Positions 1-8,851 of a stretch of DNA of 64,000 nucleotides are shown here, piece after piece. The stretch spans positions 758,501 through 822,500 of the forward strand of contig NZ_JALKAJ010000002.1 in NCBI RefSeq assembly GCF_023015615.1. Direction: 5' to 3'. The stretch's first letter is position 1; every line of letters starts with the position of its first letter. Under the pieces are notes generated by a model, which ran no database searches, was not told where the DNA came from, and saw only the letters and a program-made list of their open reading frames with translations. The translations under genes and the position numbers were made by a program. The stretch comes from Qipengyuania sp. S6317L1. GTDB taxonomy: Bacteria; Pseudomonadota; Alphaproteobacteria; Sphingomonadales; Sphingomonadaceae.

Positions 1-612
1 TCGACCTTTGTTTACATCGCCTATTACTTCCTGCTGCCCGGTGGACCCTTGTGGGACCCGATCATCACCAGCGTGCTTTTTGTCGCGATCAATTTCTGGG
101 TGTTGGGACAGATTGCGTTGGAACGCACCACCTTGCGCCTTTCCGAGGACGAAAAACAGCTTTTCGACGCGTTTGAAACACTTACCCCGGGTCAGTTCCG
201 CCGCGTTCTGAAGCTTGCACACTGGCGCATTGCTCAAGACCCCGACGGGACCGTTCTTACCCGCGAGGATGAGCCTTCCGATGCCCTCTTCTACGTGTTC
301 GAAGGGGTGATCTCGGTTGAAAAGCGAGGCCGCCCGTTCCGCTTGCCCGAGGGCAATTTCGTGGGCGAAGTGGCGTTCGTGCTGAACCGCAAGACAACCG
401 CCACCACGGTCGCGCCCAAGGGCGTTCGTTACGTCGAATGGGATGCAGAGGCCTTGCGCAAGCTCGGGCGCAAGCGCGAAAACCTTGGCAATGCGATCAA
501 CGCGCTTTTGACCCGCGACCTCGCCAAGAAGCTAGGCGGCAGTTATCGCCCCGACGATGCGCTGCCTGCAACGCCGCGAAGCATCGAGCTTTTGGAAGAA
601 GCGCAGAGCTGA
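1..612 (+). CDS. Cyclic-nucleotide-binding-domain membrane protein (5' truncated)
   Basis: The reading frame is open from the first base of the window, so the N-terminus lies outside. The visible part begins with two hydrophobic stretches (YIAYYFLLP, then IITSVLFVAINFWVLG), giving membrane segments. A soluble domain follows, with a cNMP-binding/Popeye-like beta-roll pattern (FYVFEGVISVEKRG, then LPEGNFVGEVAFV). An internal TTG at 49 could serve as a start but would cut a membrane segment, so I read it as internal. The probable role is a membrane-tethered sensor; the ligand is unknown. Confidence 0.6.
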   Translation, partial: STFVYIAYYFLLPGGPLWDPIITSVLFVAINFWVLGQIALERTTLRLSEDEKQLFDAFETLTPGQFRRVLKLAHWRIAQDPDGTVLTREDEPSDALFYVFEGVISVEKRGRPFRLPEGNFVGEVAFVLNRKTTATTVAPKGVRYVEWDAEALRKLGRKRENLGNAINALLTRDLAKKLGGSYRPDDALPATPRSIELLEEAQS

Positions 613-630
613 GAAGCGCCGCGCTGGAGT

Positions 631-1380
631 TCAGTCTTCTTCGCGCACGATATTGTCTTCATCCACCCCGCGTTCCTTCAATGCAGACGCAACATCATCT
701 TCAAATTCGGGCGGGCCGCACAGGTAAAAGGTGCTCTCCGCATCAATACCCAATTGATCGAGCAGATCGCCATTGATCTTGCCGTGATGAAGGCCCTCGA
801 CCTCTTCATCAGAAAGCACAAAGCGTGTTTCGAGCCCGTCCATCGCAGTCAGTTCATCGCGCAGGATGATGTCCTTCTCGCATGAATTGGAGAAGATAAG
901 GCGATAGCCATCGAGCGTGCCCTTGTCCGCCAGACGCGCGCGCAGGATCGCGATGAAAGGGGTGATGCCGGCGCCTGCTGCAAGGATGGTGCCCGGTCCA
1001 CGGTCTTCGATTGCGCCCCAAGGCTCTTCGATGATGACTTTCGCACCGGGCTGCATCTGACCGATCTGTTCGGTGACGCCATCGTGGTCGGGATAGGATT
1101 TGATGACGAACTGGAGTTTGTCCGCATCGGGCAGTGAGGCCATGGTGAAGGGCCGTTTCTCATCGCGCCACTCATCCTTGTCCAAAGCAAAATCGGTCGC
1201 TTGGCCGGGCCTGAACTCGAACCCATCGGGCCGCTCGAAGGTCAATTCCTGCGTGTCATGGGTAACGGGTCGGATGGCCTGAAGGGTGAGAGTGTGTGCG
1301 ATGGGAACTTCCTTTATCTTGGCATCACTGTGTTGGGCAGAGGTGGGCTGGGATGAGCCAGCCTGGTCATGCCTGTTCAA
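631..1380 (-). CDS. Ferredoxin/flavodoxin-NADP reductase family oxidoreductase
   Basis: An FAD/NAD(P)-binding reductase module of about 225 residues. The flavin-binding RPFTMASLP stretch (RxYS-like), the GTILAAGAGITPF nucleotide-binding loop and the C-terminal YLCGPPEF motif are visible in the order typical of the ferredoxin-NADP reductase superfamily. No 2Fe-2S domain is attached, so electrons must go to or come from a separate carrier. The open frame begins at a TTG, and the first ~25 residues look unstructured; the true start is uncertain, as no good ATG lies near the conserved domain. It lies just downstream of recQ on the same strand, 46 bp away. Confidence 0.75.
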   Translation of the reverse strand: MNRHDQAGSSQPTSAQHSDAKIKEVPIAHTLTLQAIRPVTHDTQELTFERPDGFEFRPGQATDFALDKDEWRDEKRPFTMASLPDADKLQFVIKSYPDHDGVTEQIGQMQPGAKVIIEEPWGAIEDRGPGTILAAGAGITPFIAILRARLADKGTLDGYRLIFSNSCEKDIILRDELTAMDGLETRFVLSDEEVEGLHHGKINGDLLDQLGIDAESTFYLCGPPEFEDDVASALKERGVDEDNIVREED

Positions 1381-1426
1381 CTGCCAAGACAGGACAATGG
1401 TTCCGGTTTCGCCCGGATCGTGGCGG

Positions 1427-3262
1427 TCAATTCACGCCTGAATGTTCGCGCAAGACCTCGAGGAATTGCGGGCCCCAGGTGTCGAGCTTTGTCTCGCCCA
1501 CGCCCTGTAACTCGCCGATTTCACGCAAGGTCTGGGGCTGGAACGCGGCCATGGCGCGCAGCACGCTGTCGTGAAAGATGATGTAGGCGGGAATGCCGTG
1601 TTCCCTCGCAAGCTCGGCGCGTCTGGCCCGCAGCGCATCGAACAGCGGATCGCCCACCGGATTGGGGATCGCGCCACCTGAACCACCACCAGAGCGGCGG
1701 CGCTTTGCCTTGGGTGGCTCTGCGATTGCAACCGCGCGCTCGCCTTTGAGGACGCCGCGCGCCTCCGGGCCAAGGGCAAGCCCGCCATGCTCTGTCGTCA
1801 CCAGCATTTCATGCGCGGTGCAGAACCGCATCACTGGCTTGAGAAGCGCCGCCTCGCTCCCGCCCACAATGCCAAAAACCGAAAGTTTGTCGTGCCCGCG
1901 ACTGATAACCCGGTCATCCCCCCGGCCCAAAAGCACGCGCTCGACATGGCCCATGCCAAAGCTTTGCCCTGTGCGATACACTGCCGAGAGCAGCTTTTGC
2001 GCCGTTTCCGTCACATCGAGCACCTGCGGCGGCTCAAGACAGCGGTCGCAATTGCCGCAAGGCCCGGCAAGCTCATCACCAAAGTGGGCGAGCAAAAGCT
2101 TTCGGCGGCACTGCGCGGTTTCGACAAGGTTCGCGAGCGCATTCAAACGTGCACGTTCAGCCGGAAGACGCTCTTCGCTTACATCGCCAAGCCATTGGCG
2201 TGCTTTGGCAAAATCGCTCGCGGCCCAGAACAGATGCGCCTCGGCCGGATCGCCATCGCGCCCTGCGCGCCCCGTTTCCTGATAATAGGCCTCGATCGAC
2301 TTCGGGAGGCCGGCATGGACGACGAAGCGCACATCGGGTTTGTCGATCCCCATGCCAAAAGCGATGGTCGCGACCATCACCATGTCTTCTGAAGCCACGA
2401 ACTCGGCCTGCGTGCGTGCGCGCACTTCTGGCGCAAGCCCTGCGTGATAGGCGGCGACATTGCGGCCCGTGGTCGAGGCGAGCCTGACCGCCAGATCCTC
2501 TGCCCCTTTGCGGCTGGTGGTGTAAACGATGCCGGCACCGGGCGTTTTGGCGATAACTTCGCTGATCTGCTTGGCGACATTGGCACGCGGGCGGATGAGG
2601 CAGCGGATATTGGGACGGTCGAAGCCTGCCTTGACCAGCCCGCCGGGCGCAATGCCGAGCTGCTTGAGGATATCCTCACGCGTGACCTCATCCGCTGTCG
2701 CTGTGAGAGCGAGGCGCGGCACATCGGGAAAACGCTCGAGCATCTGGCGAAGCGCCCGGTAGTCAGGCCGGAAGTCGTGCCCCCATTCCGACACACAATG
2801 CGCCTCATCAATCGCGAAAAGCGAGATGTCGGTATTCGAAAGGAGCGACTGAAACCCGCCGGTGTTGGCACGTTCCGGCGCGACGTAGAGCAGGTCGAGA
2901 TCGCCCGCGCGCAAGGCTGCTGCGGTTTCGGCATTGCCATCATCCACCGAGGTCATGGAGGCCGCTTTTATTCCGACAGAGCGCGCGGCCCTGATCTGGT
3001 CGTGCATCAGAGCGATGAGCGGCGAAATCACGATCGCGGTGCCCGGCCGCGTCAACGCCGGGATCTGGTAGCAGAGCGATTTGCCAGCCCCCGTCGGCAT
3101 CAAAGCGAGCGTGTTCTCACCTGCAAGGACCCGCCCGATCACCGCCTCCTGCATGCCGCGAAAGCCGGCAAAGCCAAAGGTGCGGCGCAAGGTTTCATAG
3201 ACCTCGCCCGGCAATGCGCCCATCGCCCCGGGCGTGGTTTCAGTGTCGGAGGGGAGTTTCAC
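1427..3262 (-). CDS. recQ: ATP-dependent DNA helicase RecQ
   Basis: A 3'-5' DNA helicase of recombination and replication-fork repair, 611 residues, the normal RecQ length. Visible motifs in order: Walker A MPTGAGKS, the DEAH box in IDEAHCVSEWGHDFR, the motif VI region QETGRAGRDG, the zinc-binding cysteines (CRRK, then CGNCDRC), an RQC region, and a C-terminal HRDC domain ending in GVGETKLDTWG. The start is the ATG at 3262. It follows a small hypothetical gene on the same strand at a 39 bp gap. Confidence 0.95.
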   Translation of the reverse strand: MKLPSDTETTPGAMGALPGEVYETLRRTFGFAGFRGMQEAVIGRVLAGENTLALMPTGAGKSLCYQIPALTRPGTAIVISPLIALMHDQIRAARSVGIKAASMTSVDDGNAETAAALRAGDLDLLYVAPERANTGGFQSLLSNTDISLFAIDEAHCVSEWGHDFRPDYRALRQMLERFPDVPRLALTATADEVTREDILKQLGIAPGGLVKAGFDRPNIRCLIRPRANVAKQISEVIAKTPGAGIVYTTSRKGAEDLAVRLASTTGRNVAAYHAGLAPEVRARTQAEFVASEDMVMVATIAFGMGIDKPDVRFVVHAGLPKSIEAYYQETGRAGRDGDPAEAHLFWAASDFAKARQWLGDVSEERLPAERARLNALANLVETAQCRRKLLLAHFGDELAGPCGNCDRCLEPPQVLDVTETAQKLLSAVYRTGQSFGMGHVERVLLGRGDDRVISRGHDKLSVFGIVGGSEAALLKPVMRFCTAHEMLVTTEHGGLALGPEARGVLKGERAVAIAEPPKAKRRRSGGGSGGAIPNPVGDPLFDALRARRAELAREHGIPAYIIFHDSVLRAMAAFQPQTLREIGELQGVGETKLDTWGPQFLEVLREHSGVN

Positions 3263-3301
3263 AGCAGGTCTGGCAATCTTCAGGCGAGGGAGAACGGGCG
3301 C

Positions 3302-3592
3302 TCAGGCCTCGCTACCCTGCCCGCTCGCCATCCACCAGTCGGCATAGGACGAATTCCAGACCATTTTTCGATTTTGATCCGGCGCGCCATCGCTCCACCA
3401 GACCGGCCCGCGCTCGCCGAGCGCGACTTTTGCCGCCTGAACGCGGGCGCGTGCGACGCGTTCTGCTTGACCGTCATCGGCGCGCTTTGCCACGCCTACT
3501 GCACGGCGGGCATCCATCAGCTGGTGCACGAAAGTCTCGCGCTCTTCTTCCGAAAGGGCGGGATTTGAACTGCGCCAAAGCCTCCCGCGCAC
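3302..3592 (-). CDS. Conserved small hypothetical protein
   Basis: A 96-residue basic protein with a predicted helix rich in Arg/Ala (VHQLMDARRAVGVAKRADD) and a tryptophan-rich C-terminal part (GPVWWSDG, YADWWMASG). The GTG start at 3592 is chosen because no ATG lies in the frame. It sits directly upstream of recQ on the same strand, as small sphingomonad proteins of this kind often do. I do not recognise a function. The Trp-rich tail and position make it a believable gene rather than a chance frame. Confidence 0.6.
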   Translation of the reverse strand: MRGRLWRSSNPALSEEERETFVHQLMDARRAVGVAKRADDGQAERVARARVQAAKVALGERGPVWWSDGAPDQNRKMVWNSSYADWWMASGQGSEA

Positions 3593-3635
3593 GATTATAT
3601 AGCGGCCGTCGGGGGTGCGCCGTGGGGAAGCGTCT

Positions 3636-4181
3636 TCAGCCAGCGGTCGCCTTCTGGGCAGCCTTCAGGTCAACCACGCCGTCAATCGCGCCTGGCACTG
3701 CAACTGTGCCATCGGTGCGTTTGCCGACATCGGCACGCGCCACCATGTTCAGCTCGGTGCGGTCAAGCACGCGGCCATCGTGGCTGACAATCGACACAGG
3801 ACCAATTGGCAAACGGTCGAATTCATCGACCAGAACCGGGTCTTCGAGCACGGGCTCAACGCTGTATTTCTGGCCCCATTGGCGCAGCGCAATCATCGCC
3901 GGAAGCAGGTCGAGACCCTTTTCCGTAAGGCGATATTCGACCTTGCGGCGGTCATCAGCGCAAGGCTCACGTTTCAAGATGCCATGCTCGACCAGCTTTG
4001 CGAGGCGATTTGACAGGATATTGCGGGCAATGCCCAGCTCGGTCAGAAATTCCTCGAAATGGTGCAAGCCGTTGAAGCTCGCGCGCAGGATCATGAACGA
4101 CCAACGTTCGCCCATCACTTCAAGCGCTTGCGGGAGGCCACATTCGATCAACTCGCGTAGCGGTTCTCTCATTTCACCCAT
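3636..4181 (-). CDS. HxlR-family winged-helix transcriptional regulator
   Basis: A 181-residue regulator. The N-terminal ~105 residues match the HxlR winged helix: a Cys at position 14 ahead of LPQALEVMGERWSFMILR, then FEEFLTELGIARNILSNRL (recognition helix) and VEYRLTEKGLDLLPAM (wing). Cys14 is at the place where redox-sensing HxlR proteins carry theirs. The C-terminal ~70 residues are an extension beyond the usual HxlR length. It is divergent from the small secreted protein at 4414, and several inverted repeats fill the space between them. Confidence 0.88.
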   Translation of the reverse strand: MGEMREPLRELIECGLPQALEVMGERWSFMILRASFNGLHHFEEFLTELGIARNILSNRLAKLVEHGILKREPCADDRRKVEYRLTEKGLDLLPAMIALRQWGQKYSVEPVLEDPVLVDEFDRLPIGPVSIVSHDGRVLDRTELNMVARADVGKRTDGTVAVPGAIDGVVDLKAAQKATAG

Positions 4182-4229
4182 GTTCAGTCCTCCTGCTGCA
4201 ACCTTTCTAACCGGTTTTGCAAAAATCGC

Positions 4230-4263
4230 AAAATCGCTGCTGGATACGAAAATCGCCGCTGGA
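4230..4263. repeat. Imperfect direct repeat, 15 bp, 19-bp period
   Basis: Two copies of AAAATCGCYGCTGGA (4230-4244 and 4249-4263; one mismatch) lie ahead of the HxlR gene. A period near two helical turns fits tandem binding of a regulator, but this is inference. Confidence 0.5.
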
Positions 4264-4304
4264 CTGGGATCGTAAGCAGTGCGCGGGAAAAATCACAAAT
4301 GCTA

Positions 4305-4363
4305 GTTGCAAGCTGCAACCTAATCACTTAGAGGGTGATTCGCAATCAGTTTCAATTAGAAAC
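4305..4363. promoter_or_regulatory. Cluster of three inverted repeats; candidate HxlR operator region
   Basis: Between the divergent HxlR gene and the secreted-protein gene lie three perfect inverted repeats in a row: GTTGCA-AGC-TGCAAC (4305-4319), AATCAC-N7-GTGATT (4322-4340) and GTTTC-AATTA-GAAAC (4349-4363). The first resembles the GTTGCA half-sites often seen at HxlR-type promoters. Which one is bound cannot be told from sequence. Confidence 0.45.
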
Positions 4364-4413
4364 GGTGCAATGCAGCATGATGCCAGATGGGCACCATAAT
4401 TAAGGAATACAAG

Positions 4414-4743
4414 ATGACCCTCTCTCTCCCCCGCGCCGAACGTATCGCCGTCCTTGCATCGGCGATTGCCTACACCACTCTCAGCTTCGGCGCCGCTCCG
4501 GCGATGGCCGATAACGGTCCTTATTACACCGCGCAACTGGCGCAGCCTGCTGAAGATGACCGCCTTGTTGCTGGCGGCGTTGCATGGGCATGCAAAGGCA
4601 CGACCTGTGTCGCCAACAAGGGTTCGTCGCGCGCATCGCGCATCTGTCGCGGCCTTGCCCGCGATGTCGGTGAAATCACGGGCTTTGTCGCAAATGGCGA
4701 AGCGCTCGCCGAAGACAAGCTTGCACGCTGCAACGGCAACTGA
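4414..4743 (+). CDS. Small secreted protein, CC_3452-like
   Basis: About 109 residues with a signal peptide (basic start, hydrophobic core, cleavage near APAMA-DNG). The mature part carries the pattern WACKGTTCVA and ends in LARCNGN, with a third cysteine in SRICRGLA. Short alphaproteobacterial periplasmic proteins of the CC_3452 type share this layout; their function is unknown. The ATG at 4414 is preferred over 4387 because AAGGAA lies just upstream and the signal peptide then starts cleanly. It ends ahead of a strong hairpin terminator. Confidence 0.7.
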   Translation: MTLSLPRAERIAVLASAIAYTTLSFGAAPAMADNGPYYTAQLAQPAEDDRLVAGGVAWACKGTTCVANKGSSRASRICRGLARDVGEITGFVANGEALAEDKLARCNGN

Positions 4744-4862
4744 TCTGGGCGCTCGGCACCTTTTTTAACCCTCTCCATACGCGGGCTGCGCCTGTTCCCC
4801 CAACCACATGACGCAGCCCGCGCTTCCCCAGCCCGCCAGTCCAAGCGGGCAAGACTGCAAAA

Positions 4863-4902
4863 CCCCGGCAAGCCCCAATGGCGGCTTGTCGGGGATTTTT
4901 TT
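4863..4902. terminator. Bidirectional intrinsic terminator
   Basis: A 12-bp stem, CCCCGGCAAGCC pairing with GGCTTGTCGGGG (one G-T wobble), followed on the plus strand by seven T and on the minus strand by four T. It lies between convergent genes (secreted protein and HAD hydrolase). Confidence 0.85.
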
Positions 4903-4926
4903 GGGGGCTTGCGCGGATGCGTGTTT

Positions 4927-5535
4927 CTAAAGGAAGCCTGACGCTTCCAACTGCGCGCGAAGGGTCGGGGCATCGGTAAACAGATGCGCGTCCCAACCGC
5001 GCTGTTTGGCGGCCGCGATGTTATCCGCATTGTCATCTGTGAAGAACAGATCCGCGCCTTCGCGGCCACTGCGCTCCTCGACGATTTCATAGATGCCGGC
5101 TTGCGGCTTGGCGATTTGTTCGGTGCCCGAGACGACAATATCCTCGAACACGTCGAAGATCGGCTGGCTCGGGCGAAACCCGTGCCACAATTCGTGCCCG
5201 AAATTGGTCAGGCAATAAAGCGGAACGCCCGCGCCATTCAATTCGTGAACGATCGGATGCACGCCCGCAATCGGCCCTGTGATCGTTTCGTTGAACCGTT
5301 CCCGATAGGCTTTGATGTGGTTTGCATAGGCGGGAAATTGCGCGATGCGCTCCGCCACCATGTCATCAAGCGCGCGGCCGCGATCATGCTGGAAGTGCCA
5401 CTCTTCGGTGACCACGGTATCGACAAACCATTCAAGCTCGCGTTTGTCGGCAATGATCTTTTCAAACAGAGCGCGAAGCTGCCAACCGAACAGCACCCGG
5501 CCCACATCGAAGACAACGGCTTTGTTCACTTGCAC
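4927..5535 (-). CDS. HAD-superfamily hydrolase
   Basis: A 202-residue HAD-IA hydrolase. Motif I reads VVFDVGRVLF: the nucleophile Asp is kept, but the second Asp of DxD is Gly, as in the haloacid-dehalogenase/YihX-like branch. Motif II is CLTNFG, the motif III Lys is in QIAKPQAGIYE, and motif IV is FFTDDNADNI. A substrate cannot be named; a small phosphorylated metabolite is plausible. It lies downstream of rpmJ on the same strand, with a hairpin between them. Confidence 0.82.
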   Translation of the reverse strand: MQVNKAVVFDVGRVLFGWQLRALFEKIIADKRELEWFVDTVVTEEWHFQHDRGRALDDMVAERIAQFPAYANHIKAYRERFNETITGPIAGVHPIVHELNGAGVPLYCLTNFGHELWHGFRPSQPIFDVFEDIVVSGTEQIAKPQAGIYEIVEERSGREGADLFFTDDNADNIAAAKQRGWDAHLFTDAPTLRAQLEASGFL

Positions 5536-5553
5536 CTGACCCTCAAACAGAAG

Positions 5554-5585
5554 CGGCCCGCGCTCCTATGGGAGGAGGCGGGCCG
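5554..5585 (-). terminator. Probable intrinsic terminator after rpmJ
   Basis: A perfect 8-bp stem CGGCCCGC/GCGGGCCG, with further pairing (CTCC/GGAG) inside the loop, is followed on the minus strand by CTTCTGTTTG. The weak T-tract makes the call moderate. Confidence 0.5.
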
Positions 5586-5637
5586 ATCACACATACCAAT
5601 CGCACTCACGCCGGCTCTCCGGCGCAAGGGTCGCCAA

Positions 5638-5763
5638 TTAACCTTGGCGCGCCTTGAAGCGACGGTTGGTCTTGTTGATCACATAGGTGCGACCGCGGCG
5701 GCGGATAACGCGGCAATCGCGGTGACGGTTTTTCAGCGACTTGAGGCTGTTGCGGATCTTCAT
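5638..5763 (-). CDS. rpmJ: 50S ribosomal protein bL36
   Basis: A 41-residue ORF beginning [14 protein letters not shown] and ending RRFKARQG, which is the bL36 signature. Only one Cys remains (RDCRV), so the four zinc ligands of the C+ form are gone; this is the C- type usual in alphaproteobacteria. It is a monocistronic unit with its own downstream hairpin. It is too short to be caught by most ORF thresholds. Confidence 0.95.
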   Translation of the reverse strand: MKIRNSLKSLKNRHRDCRVIRRRGRTYVINKTNRRFKARQG

Positions 5764-5883
5764 TGTTCAAGCTTTCAAATAAAAAGCGCGCCCGGGAAGG
5801 TCCGGCGCGCCGAAATTCTGGGTGCGCACATATGAAGCCTGTGCAGATTCGTCAACCGATTCCTTGCCCGCAAGAGGCTTTGA

Positions 5884-6921
5884 TTATCCGCGCAGGTCCG
5901 TCAGTTTGCGCTCCCACGCGAGCGCATGGGTGATGATCGTATCAAGATCTGCGTATTGCGGCTCCCACGGCAAGGTTTGCCGGATTAGCGACGGGTCGGA
6001 GATCAGAGATGCCGGATCACCAGCGCGGCGATCTTCGAGGCGGCGCTTGATCGGGGTGTTCGTCACCCGGTCGACCGCGTCCAGCACCTCAAGCACGCTA
6101 AAGCCCCGGCCATATCCGCAATTCATGGTGAGCGAGCGTTCCGGCCGAGCGATCAGGGCGTCGAGCGCGTGGACATGGGCGCAAGCCAGGTCGCTGACGT
6201 GGATGTAATCGCGCACTCCGGTCCCGTCGGGCGTATCGAAATCGGTGCCGAACACGCCGACAAACTCGCGCTTGCCAAGGGCCGCCTCAAGCGCAACCTT
6301 GATCAAGTGCGTCGCGCCAGCGGTGGATTGTCCGGTGCGCGCCTGCGGGTCTGCTCCTGCGACGTTGAAATAACGCAGCGCACAAAAGTTTATCGGATGC
6401 GCAGCCGCAACATCGCCCAGCATTTGTTCGGTCATCAGTTTTGACCAGCCATAAGGGTTGATCGGTCGCTGGGGCGTGTCCTCGCTCACCGCCTCCACAT
6501 CGGGCACGCCATACGTCGCGGCGGTCGAGGAGAAGATGAAGTGTCCAACGCCTGCCTTCACCGCCGTTTCGATCAGGACCCGGCTTTTCGCGGTGTTGTT
6601 ATGGTAGTATTTCAGCGGGTTCTCGACGCTTTCGGGCACGACGATCGAGCCTGCAAAATGCAGGATCGCGCCGACATTCTCCTCGGCAAAGATACGCGCC
6701 AGAAGCTGTGTATCCTCGATATCGCCCTCGTAAAAAGGCACGCCATCGGGCACCGCCCAGCGAAATCCCGTGGTAAGATTGTCGATCACCACCACCGGCC
6801 ACCCTGCGTCCAGCAGAGCGAGAACGCCGTGGCTGCCGATATAGCCCGCACCGCCGGTGACGAGCACGGCCTGTTTATTCGCGGCGGGTTTCGTTAAGGT
6901 GGTATGCGCTACTGATGTCAT
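5884..6921 (-). CDS. galE: UDP-glucose 4-epimerase
   Basis: It interconverts UDP-glucose and UDP-galactose in the cytoplasm, supplying nucleotide sugars such as those needed by the polysaccharide locus further along. An extended SDR fold is visible: NAD-binding GGAGYIGSHG, then FSSTAATYG and the catalytic YGWSK (YxxxK), with RYFNVAGADP and the HVSDLACAHV region typical of GalE. The ATG at 6921 is chosen because the upstream ten residues, from a TTG, lack conservation. It stands alone rather than in the sugar cluster. Confidence 0.93.
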   Translation of the reverse strand: MTSVAHTTLTKPAANKQAVLVTGGAGYIGSHGVLALLDAGWPVVVIDNLTTGFRWAVPDGVPFYEGDIEDTQLLARIFAEENVGAILHFAGSIVVPESVENPLKYYHNNTAKSRVLIETAVKAGVGHFIFSSTAATYGVPDVEAVSEDTPQRPINPYGWSKLMTEQMLGDVAAAHPINFCALRYFNVAGADPQARTGQSTAGATHLIKVALEAALGKREFVGVFGTDFDTPDGTGVRDYIHVSDLACAHVHALDALIARPERSLTMNCGYGRGFSVLEVLDAVDRVTNTPIKRRLEDRRAGDPASLISDPSLIRQTLPWEPQYADLDTIITHALAWERKLTDLRG

Positions 6922-6982
6922 GACGCGCTGGCTAGCACCAAGCCCCTGCAAAGTCGTGAATCAATTTGTGAAGGATAAAACG

Positions 6983-7630
6983 ATGGTCGCCACAACTTCG
7001 CGCTTGGTCAAAGCGTTCCCCGCAGTCCTTTTGGGCCTGTCGATAAGCGCGTGCACAGGCACTGCCTATTCGGGCCCGGTCGAGGTCACCCGCTTTGTCA
7101 GTGATCTGAGCGAGGCAGGCGCGTCTATCGGAGAGGGCGAGATTGCGATCACTTTCCCGCGCGAAATGAAAAACGAGCGTGCCCGCACCGCATTCTACAA
7201 TGCCGTGGCTGCCGAACTTGTCGCGCTGGGATACACCGTGATCGCGCAGGACCAGATGGGCGTGCAGACCGCCCGCGTTGAAACCAGCCGCGATGAACTT
7301 GCCCCCGCTTCTTCGCGCGGGCCGGTGAATGTCGGCGTGGGCGGCTCGACCGGCAGCTATGGCAGCGGGCTTGGCCTTGGCGTAGGCATCAACCTTGGCG
7401 GCAACACCGCAAAACCCAATGCACTGACCAAATTGTCGGTTCGCATTTCCGATGCGAGGGGCAATTCGCTATGGGAGGGCCGCGCCCAGCAGGCGGTTTC
7501 GATCAACTCCCCCTACGCAGAAATCGAGGCGAGCGCCGCTGCCCTGGCAAAAGCGCTTTTCAAAGACTTCCCGGGCGGCAATGGCGAGACCATTTCGATC
7601 AGCCCCAATGACCTTCAGGAACAACAATAG
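6983..7630 (+). CDS. DUF4136-like lipoprotein
   Basis: About 215 residues with a lipobox LSISAC (Cys24), so the mature protein is probably anchored to the outer membrane. The body follows the DUF4136 pattern (VTRFVSD at the start, a Gly/Ser-rich central loop [14 protein letters not shown], then [20 protein letters not shown]). Function is unknown for the family. The ATG at 6983 gives a proper signal peptide. The stop is one base short of the next gene start, so the two are probably co-transcribed. Confidence 0.75.
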   Translation: MVATTSRLVKAFPAVLLGLSISACTGTAYSGPVEVTRFVSDLSEAGASIGEGEIAITFPREMKNERARTAFYNAVAAELVALGYTVIAQDQMGVQTARVETSRDELAPASSRGPVNVGVGGSTGSYGSGLGLGVGINLGGNTAKPNALTKLSVRISDARGNSLWEGRAQQAVSINSPYAEIEASAAALAKALFKDFPGGNGETISISPNDLQEQQ

Positions 7631-7631
7631 A

Positions 7632-8765
7632 ATGACCCAAATCGCGATTGATGCCGCCTTTGACAGCGGCAATATCGAAGTGCTTTCGATCGACGGCGCA
7701 TCGGCGCGCCTTGCCATCCCCAAGGATCACAATTCCGAGTTCAAGCAGTGGTTCCATTTCCGCGTCGCGGGAAAGGCGGGCGAGGAAGTCACGCTCAAGA
7801 TCACCGGGTTGAACGACAGCGCCTATCCCGGCGGGTGGCCCGGATATGATGCGTGTGTTTCCGAAGACCGCGAATATTGGGCGCGCGCTGCCTCTTCCTT
7901 CGACAAGGACGAAGAGGGCGGGACGCTCACGATCCATTACACGCCCGCATCAAACATCGCCTATTTCGCCTATTTTGCGCCCTATACGATGGAGCGGCAC
8001 CACGATCTCGTCGCTGAAGCCGCCGCGTGCGAAGGCGTCGAACTGACCCGCATTGGCGAGACGCTCGACGGGCAGCCGCTCGACATGCTGCAAACGGGTG
8101 AGGGCGACAAACAGGTGTGGCTCTACGCGCGCCAGCATCCGGGCGAAACGCAGGCCGAATGGTGGATGGAAGGGGCGCTTGAATGCCTCACCGACCCCGC
8201 CGATCCGGTCGCGCGCTCGCTTTTGGCCAAGTGCCGTTTCCACATCGTGCCCAATTGCAATCCCGATGGCTCACGCCGCGGGCATTTGCGGACCAATGCT
8301 GCGGGAACCAACCTCAACCGCGAATGGGCCGAGCCATCAGCCGAGGCCTCTCCCGAAGTGCTCGCGATCCGCAACACAATGGACGAAACCGGCGTCCACT
8401 TTGCGATGGACGTGCACGGCGATGAAGCGATCCCGGCGGTCTTCCTTGCAGGGTTTGAAGGCATCCCTTCGTGGACCGACGCGCTTGGCGACGAATTCTA
8501 CCGCTACGAGCGCATCCTTGACCGGCGCACCCCCGATTTCCAGACCGAGCTTGGCTATCCCAAGACACCGGCTGGCCGCGCGAACCTGGCGATTTCGACC
8601 AATCAGGTGGCCGAGCGTTTCGGCGCGTGCGCAATGACGCTGGAGATGCCTTACAAGGACCTCGCCGCTTTTCCCGAGCCCGAACAGGGCTGGTCGCCGG
8701 AACGGTGCAAGATGCTCGCCCGCGACTGTCTCGCAGCGCTCCTCGAATGGCTCGATCAAAGCTGA
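7632..8765 (+). CDS. M14-type zinc carboxypeptidase (cytosolic carboxypeptidase-like)
   Basis: A 377-residue protein with an N-terminal beta-sandwich (about 1-125) and a C-terminal M14 peptidase domain, as in the Nna1/CCP-like branch. Zinc ligands are visible in RQHPGETQ (His, Glu) and in MDVHGDE (His); the general-base Glu is in MTLEMPYK; the substrate-binding Arg region is NLNREW. No signal peptide is seen, consistent with a cytoplasmic enzyme. Bacterial members are thought to trim C-terminal residues from peptides; the substrate is unknown here. Confidence 0.88.
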   Translation: MTQIAIDAAFDSGNIEVLSIDGASARLAIPKDHNSEFKQWFHFRVAGKAGEEVTLKITGLNDSAYPGGWPGYDACVSEDREYWARAASSFDKDEEGGTLTIHYTPASNIAYFAYFAPYTMERHHDLVAEAAACEGVELTRIGETLDGQPLDMLQTGEGDKQVWLYARQHPGETQAEWWMEGALECLTDPADPVARSLLAKCRFHIVPNCNPDGSRRGHLRTNAAGTNLNREWAEPSAEASPEVLAIRNTMDETGVHFAMDVHGDEAIPAVFLAGFEGIPSWTDALGDEFYRYERILDRRTPDFQTELGYPKTPAGRANLAISTNQVAERFGACAMTLEMPYKDLAAFPEPEQGWSPERCKMLARDCLAALLEWLDQS

Positions 8766-8851
8766 CATAAGTTTACAAGCCCGACACCCACGGTTCAGGG
8801 CGAAATCGTGATACAGAGCAATCAGACCCACGAAAGTTGGAAGGCAAGCTC

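Noticed and set aside
2444..3568. Long plus-strand open frame antisense to recQ (374 codons)
   Set aside because: Shadow of a GC-rich gene; no domain and no ribosome site.
5554..5585. Riboswitch or leader element ahead of the HAD hydrolase
   Set aside because: The hairpin is short, directly behind rpmJ, and explained better as a terminator.
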